From: Treponema sp.
GTDB taxonomy: Bacteria > Spirochaetota > Spirochaetia > Treponematales > Breznakiellaceae
Length of the DNA: 24,747 nucleotides
Direction of reading: 5' to 3'
Assembly: GCA_031269405.1 (NCBI GenBank)
Contig: JAISZE010000149.1
Location: 1 to 24,747, forward strand
The notes beneath the pieces were generated by a model. It had not been told where the DNA came from and made no database searches. It saw only the letters and a program-made list of their open reading frames with translations. This document shows, one piece after another, positions 1 to 6,995 of the stretch. The first letter of the stretch is position 1. Every line of letters starts with the position of its first letter. A program made the position numbers and the translations under genes.

Positions 1-459
1 AGAACCCTTGAAGTGGCGGTAGGTTTTCTCGGGGCCGCCAAGAAGGACAAGGCCCATGATGACCTTGTAGCCGACTTTTTCATGTACCTTTCCTCCCCCG
101 AGGGCTGGACGAATTACCAGAATGCCATTATTGCGGCAGGCGGTACATTAAATGGTCCGCCCCTGGTATACGGCGCCCAGCTTCCCGGCGATATTCAATC
201 GCTGTTCAGCGGCCTGAGTTTTATCGGTAATGTACAGAAAGGATACTCAAATAAGACGGTAGGAGTGTGGGGAAATAATGAATCGGGCCGCGCCTGGTAT
301 GATTTAACCTACAATTATCTTTCCGGTAAGATAACGATCGATCAGTGGGTATTGGATATACAGGCTTTGGCTGATAGATATTTCGATGTCCAGCTTAAGA
401 GTGAAGCTATCAGCAGAAACGATTTGAATAACCCCCAGAACGCTCCAACCGGGCAGTAA
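1..459 (+). CDS. ABC sugar-transporter substrate-binding protein, C-terminal part
   Basis: The reading frame is open from the first base of the window, so the gene begins outside it and only about 152 C-terminal residues are seen. The visible part resembles the C-terminal lobe of family 1 (UgpB/MalE-like) binding proteins: a helical stretch with 'FFMYLSSPEGW', typical of the segment after the hinge, then helices ending in a polar tail. These proteins capture a sugar or oligosaccharide outside the cytoplasmic membrane and deliver it to the permease pair. The stop lies 12 nt before a MalF-like permease, followed by a MalG-like permease, which strongly supports the assignment. An internal GTG at 13 is not the true start. 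The substrate cannot be told from this fragment; the glycoside hydrolase downstream suggests a plant or microbial oligosaccharide. Confidence 0.82.
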   Translation, partial: RTLEVAVGFLGAAKKDKAHDDLVADFFMYLSSPEGWTNYQNAIIAAGGTLNGPPLVYGAQLPGDIQSLFSGLSFIGNVQKGYSNKTVGVWGNNESGRAWYDLTYNYLSGKITIDQWVLDIQALADRYFDVQLKSEAISRNDLNNPQNAPTGQ

Positions 460-471
460 AAGGAGAAACGG

Positions 472-2448
472 GTGCTGAAAAAACACTTGTTGTTCATCGC
501 CGTAATTTTAGCAGTATTGTTTGCGGGCTGTGTTTTTTTCAGCATCCGTTCTTCTTCTCTTGTTGATCTTTTAGAACCTGTAGAATTCCAAACAGGAACG
601 CAAAATTCGAGTCTGGGGTACGATAGTGTAAAAAAACTCTTTCTTATTGGTACATATACCAATCAGCTTATAGCTTTTGATGCAAGCGGAAAGAAAATAT
701 GGACTTTTGAAGGGAAAGGTCCCTTTAGGCAGCTTATTGTTCATTCGGATAGCCGTGTGCTTTACGCGGGGAATGAAGACAACCATGTCTATATCCTGAA
801 CCTGGATACAGGCAGACTCGCTGGTGATATAAACGCCGAACGGCGAATATATAATATTGATGTAAATTCTGAAGGTTCTGAAATTTTGATCTCCGCCGGC
901 GTGAGCGTCAGCAAGCATAATATTCTTCTCTATAATGCTCAGGGAGAGCAGTTGGAAAATATACAATTTACAAGCCGTATCCAGGGGGCGGCCTATGCGC
1001 CTGATAATAGCAATATTATTCTGGTAAACAACCGGGGCGAAGTACTCCGCATAGATCGGAATGGAAAGGAAATCGCTTCCCAAAGGCTGTTATACGAATT
1101 AGTGGATTTAAAAAAAACAGCAAACAATGAGTATCTTGTCCTTTCCAAACCGGGCAGTTACCATATTTTTGACGGGAACCTCAATATCATGAGGGAAAAA
1201 ATGGTAAACGAATCATTCCCTGTTACAGGGAGGACTGTGGGATCGGATACCAGCGGGCAATACACAGTGATTGGAACTAATGAAGGTTTTCTTTATTTTT
1301 TTGATAAAAATGATAATCAGATTTTCAGCACCCGGGTGGAAAACGGAATAACTGATTTTCTGCCTATAGGTGAGGATATATACTTAACAGGATTAGGGGA
1401 CTTTGTTTATAAACTTCCTGCGGAGGGTATCCGGCTTGCAGGTATCATGAGTATATTGAAGCAGCCTCTTGTTGCCGGTTCTGTTACCCTTGCTGTTGCG
1501 GCGCTTTTCTGCGTCCTGTTTGCCCTGGGAGCTACAAGAAGCCGGCTTATTAAGTTTGGAATTATCATATACCGGCACAGGGTCGGCTACCTGCTTATAT
1601 TGCCGACATTCGTTCTACTCGTCTTTTTCAATTACTCGAGTATCTTTTTGGCTTTTACCAGGGCGTTTACAAACTGGTCCCGGATTGATTTGACCTGGGC
1701 AACCATGAAATTTATAGGCTTTGATAATTTCCGGGAAATGCTCCATGACAGGTATTTCTTCGTCGGTATAAAAAATCTTGTGCTGTTAATGGTAACCGCT
1801 TTTGCGAAACTGCTGACAGTCCCCCTTATTGTGGCATGGCTGGTTTATTCAATGAAGATTAACCGGCAAAAAACACTATTTCGTTTTCTGTTTGTTTTAC
1901 CTATGGTAGTACCGGGTGTTGTAAGCGCCCTTATGTGGAAACAGATTTACGATCCGAGTATTGGCCTTATAAACCAGTTTCTTACCGCAATAGGCCTGGA
2001 AAACTGGAGGCAGGTCTGGCTGGGGAATGAAAAACTTGCAATATGGTCTGTTATATTTATGGGTTTTCCTTTTGTAAACGTCCTTGCCTTTTTAGTGTAT
2101 TACGGCGGCTTGATGGATATAGATCCGGGTATAATAGAAAGCGCCCGTATTGACGGCGCCGGGAAGGGGAAAATCTTTTTTAATATACAGCTTCCTATTT
2201 TATTGTCCCAAATAAAAGTTTTGGCAATTTTGACATTCATCGGGACCATGCAGGATTACGGCGGCATCTACCTTCTTACAGGAGGCGGACCGGGTTCAAG
2301 CACTTATGTTCCGGGGCTTCAACTTTATTACAGCACCGCTTCGACAGGCCGGTATGGGTATGCCTGCGCTCTGGGTATTGTGCTTTTCATATTTACCATG
2401 ATCGGTACGCTCATCAATATGAAGATGAAAACCCATTCCGAAGATTAG
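472..2448 (+). CDS. MalF-type ABC sugar permease with fused N-terminal beta-propeller domain
   Basis: 658 residues, about twice the length of an ordinary MalF/UgpA-type permease. The GTG start has a good ribosome binding site (AGGAG about 9 nt upstream). Residues 1-27 form one hydrophobic helix with a lipobox-like 'LFAGC', which may simply be a membrane anchor. Residues about 40-320 are a run of short beta-rich repeats of PQQ/WD40 type, such as 'LIAFDASGKKIWTF' and 'VYILNLDTGRL', consistent with a six- or seven-bladed propeller outside the membrane. Residues about 326-650 are a complete binding-protein-dependent permease domain with about six to seven membrane helices. Its EAA loop near residues 545-575 includes 'IESARIDGAG', the contact site for the ATPase. 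The gene sits 11 nt before its MalG partner. The permease call is firm; the role of the propeller (ligand capture or sensing) is inference. Confidence 0.9.
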   Translation: MLKKHLLFIAVILAVLFAGCVFFSIRSSSLVDLLEPVEFQTGTQNSSLGYDSVKKLFLIGTYTNQLIAFDASGKKIWTFEGKGPFRQLIVHSDSRVLYAGNEDNHVYILNLDTGRLAGDINAERRIYNIDVNSEGSEILISAGVSVSKHNILLYNAQGEQLENIQFTSRIQGAAYAPDNSNIILVNNRGEVLRIDRNGKEIASQRLLYELVDLKKTANNEYLVLSKPGSYHIFDGNLNIMREKMVNESFPVTGRTVGSDTSGQYTVIGTNEGFLYFFDKNDNQIFSTRVENGITDFLPIGEDIYLTGLGDFVYKLPAEGIRLAGIMSILKQPLVAGSVTLAVAALFCVLFALGATRSRLIKFGIIIYRHRVGYLLILPTFVLLVFFNYSSIFLAFTRAFTNWSRIDLTWATMKFIGFDNFREMLHDRYFFVGIKNLVLLMVTAFAKLLTVPLIVAWLVYSMKINRQKTLFRFLFVLPMVVPGVVSALMWKQIYDPSIGLINQFLTAIGLENWRQVWLGNEKLAIWSVIFMGFPFVNVLAFLVYYGGLMDIDPGIIESARIDGAGKGKIFFNIQLPILLSQIKVLAILTFIGTMQDYGGIYLLTGGGPGSSTYVPGLQLYYSTASTGRYGYACALGIVLFIFTMIGTLINMKMKTHSED

Positions 2449-2459
2449 GAGGTATTACG

Positions 2460-3296
2460 ATGCGTATTAAACTACCCAAATTATCGTTTTTTCAAATTGG
2501 AATATTTCTTATTGCTTTGTTTATCCTATTTCTTGCGTTTGTCCCTATTTTGACTATGCTGCTTCTTTCGCTTAAATCGACAGTACAGATCTATAATAAT
2601 TTTTTTGCCTTTCCTAATCCTCCGCAATGGGGAAATTACAATAAGGCAATAGGTATGCTGATCCCCAACATGATCAACACCCTGATCGTGGTATCAATAG
2701 GAACTTTGCTGACAGTATTACTGTGCCTTATGAGCGGTTATTCCTTTGCAAAATTAAATTATCCTTTTAAAAATGTTCTTTTTATAGGCATTATAGCGCT
2801 TATGATGGTACCAGGCGTCCTACTCCTTACTCCGCAATACATGCTGATACAGAAGTACGGTATCTATAATACTTGGGCATCGCTAATTCTACCCTGGGCG
2901 GCAGGGGGCCAAATTTTTGGGATAATACTGACAAGAACCAGCATGAGCCAACTGCCCCATGAAATGTTCGAAGCCGCCCGTATAGACGGCTGCGGAGAAT
3001 TTCAGGCTCTTGTCAGAATCGCCCTGCCCTTGTCAAAACCCATCCTTTCGACTATTGCCGTAATGAACATGGTAGCTTTTTACAATGACTTTATCTGGCC
3101 TCTTCTTGCAATTCAGACCAACAGTAAACAGGTTATTAATGTCGTTATACGGGTGTTCCAGTCTGTAACCGGTTCCATCGATCTGGGTTCTATGATAGCC
3201 GGTTTTGTGTTTGCAACCCTCCCGCTCTTGCTCCTCTTTATATTTACCTCCAGGCTTTATATTGAGGGTATTACATCAGGGGCAGTTAAAGGTTAA
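2460..3296 (+). CDS. MalG-type ABC sugar permease
   Basis: 278 residues, normal for the MalG/UgpE family. The ATG start follows a strong GGAGG ribosome binding site and lies 11 nt after the MalF-like gene. About six hydrophobic helices are visible, beginning with residues about 12-35. The EAA loop near residues 168-195 contains 'MFEAARIDGCGEFQALVRI', the conserved segment that docks the ATPase. The protein would form the second half of the transmembrane channel together with the propeller-fused permease. No ATP-binding subunit (MsmK/UgpC type) is encoded in this window, so the pair probably uses a shared ATPase from another locus. Ordinary in all other respects. Confidence 0.93.
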   Translation: MRIKLPKLSFFQIGIFLIALFILFLAFVPILTMLLLSLKSTVQIYNNFFAFPNPPQWGNYNKAIGMLIPNMINTLIVVSIGTLLTVLLCLMSGYSFAKLNYPFKNVLFIGIIALMMVPGVLLLTPQYMLIQKYGIYNTWASLILPWAAGGQIFGIILTRTSMSQLPHEMFEAARIDGCGEFQALVRIALPLSKPILSTIAVMNMVAFYNDFIWPLLAIQTNSKQVINVVIRVFQSVTGSIDLGSMIAGFVFATLPLLLLFIFTSRLYIEGITSGAVKG

Positions 3297-3334
3297 AATA
3301 TCACTGCAATTGCCATATTGCAAGGAGAAAATTT

Positions 3335-5473
3335 ATGGACCTTAAGAGTATTTTTGATAACGCCCCAAGAGAGTATGCCATTTATCCCATTATTCATGAT
3401 AAAATGAACAGTTATCAGGCGGAAATTAATTCCTATCATGAAAAGGGCTTTGCCGGTGTGGTATCCAATATCAAATATGACCGGAACTATCCTGAGAACA
3501 GGGAGCTCTGGGATAACTTCGCAAGGGGCTGCCGGACCTATATTGCTAAGGGCATGAAGCTATGGATTTATGATGAACACGGTTATCCTTCGGGAACGGC
3601 AGGCGGCGTTGTGCTTGACCGGCATCCTGAATACGAATGCAAAGAGATCGTCTACTACAGTTATTGGAAAACCCTCATAGGCGAGGATGAGTACAGGGCT
3701 GATATACCTTCCGGAAAGCTCTATAAGGCCTACCTCATCAAACTTGGCAGCAATGGCGAATACGCTGATATAAGCGACGGCTTGGACGAACGCGGAACCC
3801 TTCGTTTTACTATTCCTCAAGGCGCGTGGAGGCTTGTGGTATTTATCACAAGACGGCTTTTTGACGCTACCCATTCGGCTCACAGCTACAGCGAGCCCCG
3901 GCGTTACATCGATCTTTTTAATCCCAAAGCAACCGAAGCATTTTTGGATGTTACCCACGAAAAGTACAAGGCCGTTTTGGGCGATGAATTCGGCAAAGGA
4001 GTGCGGGCATTTTTTACCGACGAACCTTCACTCCAAGGCTGGAGCATGATCCCTATTGCATACCCGAGACTTTCATGGAGCGATGAATTTCCAAATATTT
4101 TCAAAAAGAGATTCGGCTATGATGCTGGTGAAAGCCTGATGGCCCTGTTCCTGAATTTTGGTAAAAATAATGTTAAAGCCTGCTGTGATTTTTGGGAACT
4201 CCAGGCGGATCTGACAGCTGATTCGTTTTTTGGCGTAATCCAGTCCTGGTGCCGGAAAAACAACGTTGCTTCGTCGGGCCATCTCATCCTTGAGGAAGGC
4301 CTTGTCTACCATACCTTGTGCTACGGATCTTATTACCGTTGTATGAAAAAGATGTGTTTCCCTGGTATAGATCAGCTTGAGACGGAACCGGATAAGCTTA
4401 TGGGGACTTCGGCCATACCTGTAGCCAGGCTTGCGGCGTCTTTCGCGGATCTCTACGATCTGGGCGAGACTTTCACTGAGGCTTCGGATCATACTTCGAG
4501 AAATGTGAACCGTCAGATTTCCCTGGACTGGATCAGGGCTTCGGTTAACTGGCATCAGGCGATGGGCATTAATAATATCACTTCTTATTACAATTTCGGG
4601 CATTTTTCCGATGAAGAACTGCGGCAGCTTAATAACTATGTTTCCAGGATTGGCGCGGTTCTTCGGCAGGGGAAACGTTACAGCCGGGCGGCGGTTCTCT
4701 ATCCCGAATGCACCATGTGGGCTTCGGTAAAGCCTTCCACCAAGGCTTATCATGAAATCAGCGAAGAAGAGCCCGAAGAACTGCAAAAAATATTCGCCGG
4801 TACTTCATGGGAGCTTCTGCACAGGCAGATTGATTTTGATTATATCGACGAACAGGAACTCTGCGCTTCGCCAATTGAAGGCGGTATTATTAAGGCCCAG
4901 AAGCGGAACTATGAGTGTATAATCCTTCCTCACTGCTGGGTTATGACGAAAACCGGGTTCAGCAGGATATGCGAATTTTTGGATCAAGGCGGGAAGGTGA
5001 TTGTTGTAGGACGGCCTCCGTCAATCGAGCGGGATACAGGGATACCCGGAATCTTTGCGGAAAAAATTAATAGTTACCGGCATAATATAAATTATATTTC
5101 CGTAACCCTTGCCGGCTTTGGCGGTGCGGCCGGGCTCCTCCCGACAACTATCAGCCTGCGTCCTGCAATAGCATCCGTGTTGAGCGGTTACGCCGGCGAC
5201 CTGAAAGGAAGTGAACTTATTTCGGAAAATATCCTTTCTCATATACGGAAGATAACAACCCAAGACGGAAGGGAAGAACTGCTGATATTCCTTTGTAACA
5301 TGGGAAGCACTGTGTACCATGCGTCCCTTGAAACTGAAGGAGACTGGAATGTTGAGAAAGGAGATCCCCAAACAGGCGCGGTATTTCTGGTAAAGACGGG
5401 ACGTACAAACGGGATGACCTGTTTTGATATTACCCTTAAAGCTTATGAGAGCATGGTTCTTTACTTAAGCTGA
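3335..5473 (+). CDS. glycoside hydrolase, GH106 (alpha-L-rhamnosidase)-like
   Basis: 712 residues with no signal peptide, so probably cytoplasmic. The ATG is preceded by AAGGAG about 7 nt upstream; a small 6-bp hairpin (3305-3322) ends beside that site. Motifs resemble GH106-type enzymes: 'LWIYDEHGYPSGTAGG' (Asp80-Glu81), in the position of the family's W-YDE-G-PSG segment, and 'FFTDEPS' (Asp229-Glu230), a typical strand-end acidic pair of a TIM-barrel glycosidase. A central domain and a beta-rich C-terminus follow. It is shorter than many full GH106 proteins of about 1,000 residues, and the true substrate may not be rhamnose. It is the last gene of the transporter group, 38 nt after the MalG-like permease. 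This suggests intracellular breakdown of the imported glycoside. The family is recognised by motif memory only. Confidence 0.65.
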   Translation: MDLKSIFDNAPREYAIYPIIHDKMNSYQAEINSYHEKGFAGVVSNIKYDRNYPENRELWDNFARGCRTYIAKGMKLWIYDEHGYPSGTAGGVVLDRHPEYECKEIVYYSYWKTLIGEDEYRADIPSGKLYKAYLIKLGSNGEYADISDGLDERGTLRFTIPQGAWRLVVFITRRLFDATHSAHSYSEPRRYIDLFNPKATEAFLDVTHEKYKAVLGDEFGKGVRAFFTDEPSLQGWSMIPIAYPRLSWSDEFPNIFKKRFGYDAGESLMALFLNFGKNNVKACCDFWELQADLTADSFFGVIQSWCRKNNVASSGHLILEEGLVYHTLCYGSYYRCMKKMCFPGIDQLETEPDKLMGTSAIPVARLAASFADLYDLGETFTEASDHTSRNVNRQISLDWIRASVNWHQAMGINNITSYYNFGHFSDEELRQLNNYVSRIGAVLRQGKRYSRAAVLYPECTMWASVKPSTKAYHEISEEEPEELQKIFAGTSWELLHRQIDFDYIDEQELCASPIEGGIIKAQKRNYECIILPHCWVMTKTGFSRICEFLDQGGKVIVVGRPPSIERDTGIPGIFAEKINSYRHNINYISVTLAGFGGAAGLLPTTISLRPAIASVLSGYAGDLKGSELISENILSHIRKITTQDGREELLIFLCNMGSTVYHASLETEGDWNVEKGDPQTGAVFLVKTGRTNGMTCFDITLKAYESMVLYLS

Positions 5474-5520
5474 TACTATAGTTACTAATCGCATCTCCAA
5501 TAGGTTCCTTTGGCGTTGCA

Positions 5521-5585
5521 ATTTGCCGCTGAAACGAATTACCATAGAAATAAAGGCGGCATGCGGTAAGGAGTAAGCGGCAAAT
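5521..5585 (+). promoter_or_regulatory. inverted repeat whose right arm covers the rlmI-like start codon
   Basis: A perfect 10-bp inverted repeat, ATTTGCCGCT at 5521-5530 and AGCGGCAAAT at 5576-5585, encloses about 45 nt. The right arm runs from just after the ribosome binding site (AAGGAG, about 5568-5573) through the first two bases of the ATG. If it pairs in the mRNA it would hide the start codon. Function is unproven. Confidence 0.35.
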
Positions 5586-6918
5586 GAAACGGATAATATT
5601 GAAACCTGGGGAAGAGCGGCGCATACTGCTGGGCCATCCCTGGGTATATGATAATGAAGCGGCATGCATCCTCTCCGGGCCGGGCAGAGAGGCTTCCGGG
5701 GCGGTTCTTGAGCCTGGGGAAATTGCCGATGTGGAGAGTTCCGGTAAGACCTACCTGGGACGGGCTTTTGTAAACCCACATTCAAAAATCATCGCCAGGA
5801 TCTACAGTCCTTCCAAAGAGGGGGTTGACAAAGGCTTTTTCAAGCGGCGCATCAGGGAAGCCCTGTTAAGGCGCCGTGCGGCGGGTTATGATTTCCGCCG
5901 GGACTCCTGCCGCATTGTTTTCGCTGAAGCCGACTTTCTGCCCGGCTTTATTGCCGACCGGTTTACAGGCTGGCCCCTGGACGAACTGGAAGCTGCCGTG
6001 CAGGAGCGCCCTGTAAGCTTTGAACTGGCCGAAGCCGCCCTGGGGCCTCCGGCTTCCTGGCTTTCGGTGCAGTTCCTCTCGTATGCTATGGACCTCCGGA
6101 GGGATATGGTTCTGGAGGCCCTTGAGGAAGTGCTCGGGACGCCTTTGTTTGTAACAGAAGATCCTCCGGGCGCGCCGTCCGGGATCATGGAAAAGCCGCC
6201 GGTTAAGGTACGGGAGCTTGAAGGGCTCCCTTTCAGGGAAGGGGTGATAAAAGGAACCTGCCCCGCAGGTATTGTGATTTTTGAAAACAGCCTGCCTTTT
6301 GCCCTTCATTTAGAAGAAAGCCAGAAAACCGGTCATTTCCTGGATCAAAGGGACAACAGGCGGCTGGCATCGGCCTTCGCTGCAGGCAGCAGGGTCCTGG
6401 ACGCCTGTTCCTATACCGGAGGCTTCGGCATCTACGCCGCCCGTGCAGGGGCGGAAGCGGCAGTCTGCGTGGACGTTTCCGCTGCGGCTCTGGAAACGGT
6501 GCGGAAAAATGCCGCCCTGAACGCGGTAACCAGCGCCGTTGCCGCAGTTGAAGCTGATATCTTTGAGTACCTCCGCAGGGCGGAACGGAAAAAAGAACGT
6601 TTTGATCTCATCATCCTCGATCCGCCGGCTTTTGCCAAAACAAGGGCTTCCCTGAACGGCGCTTTGCGGGGTTACAAGGAAATCAACCTCAAGGCGATAA
6701 AGCTTCTCAACCCCCGCGGGGTCCTGGTTACCTGCTCGTGCAGCCAGGCCCTGGACGAAGGCCGGTTCAGGCGGATGGTCGCGGAATCCGCGGCTGACGC
6801 TGAACGGAGGCTCTATCAGATGGATTTCCGGTACCAGGGGCCGGACCATCCCATCCTTCTGGGCTACGATGAATCGCTGTACCTCAAATGCGGCTTTTAC
6901 CGGGTTTATTCGTGCTGA
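5584..6918 (+). CDS. rlmI: RlmI-like class I rRNA (cytosine-C5) methyltransferase
   Basis: 444 residues. The ATG follows AAGGAG with about 10 nt spacing. An N-terminal PUA-like RNA-binding domain (residues 1 to about 75) begins with 'LKPGEERRILLGHPWVYDNEA', very typical of RlmI/YccW. A central region leads into the SAM-dependent Rossmann domain from about residue 220. There 'EESQKTGHFLDQRDNR', motif I 'VLDACSYTGGFGIYAA', motif IV 'ILDPPAFAK' and the 'TCSCSQ' motif with Cys384/Cys386 are all present. Enzymes of this group methylate C5 of a cytosine in 23S rRNA (C1962 in E. coli) using S-adenosylmethionine. The central part is longer and less conserved than in E. coli. Target specificity is inferred by family. 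It stands between the sugar locus and the antiporter gene, with about 110 nt before it, and is probably its own transcription unit. Confidence 0.85.
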   Translation: MKRIILKPGEERRILLGHPWVYDNEAACILSGPGREASGAVLEPGEIADVESSGKTYLGRAFVNPHSKIIARIYSPSKEGVDKGFFKRRIREALLRRRAAGYDFRRDSCRIVFAEADFLPGFIADRFTGWPLDELEAAVQERPVSFELAEAALGPPASWLSVQFLSYAMDLRRDMVLEALEEVLGTPLFVTEDPPGAPSGIMEKPPVKVRELEGLPFREGVIKGTCPAGIVIFENSLPFALHLEESQKTGHFLDQRDNRRLASAFAAGSRVLDACSYTGGFGIYAARAGAEAAVCVDVSAAALETVRKNAALNAVTSAVAAVEADIFEYLRRAERKKERFDLIILDPPAFAKTRASLNGALRGYKEINLKAIKLLNPRGVLVTCSCSQALDEGRFRRMVAESAADAERRLYQMDFRYQGPDHPILLGYDESLYLKCGFYRVYSC

Positions 6919-6950
6919 GGGGTCTAATACCCCGCCCTTTGGGGCGAGGT
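6919..6950 (+). terminator. two short GC hairpins after the rlmI-like gene
   Basis: Directly after the stop codon come GGGGT/ACCCC around CTAAT and then CGCCC/GGGCG around TTTG. There is no clear T-run, so this is at best a weak intrinsic terminator or an attenuating structure ahead of the antiporter gene. Confidence 0.35.
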
Positions 6951-6995
6951 TGTTGATTGAGCTCCGTGGTTTTCTTGTATTAAGGAGGAGTTTGT

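Noticed and set aside
4073..4786. Minus-strand open frame of 237 residues opposite the GH106-like gene
   Set aside because: No recognisable motifs, no start signal, and fully covered by a well-supported gene on the other strand.
6953..6981. Promoter-like TTGATT, 17 nt, TGTATT before the antiporter gene
   Set aside because: Transcription would begin inside the ribosome binding site (6982-6990), leaving almost no leader. The match to consensus is only 4 of 6 in each box.
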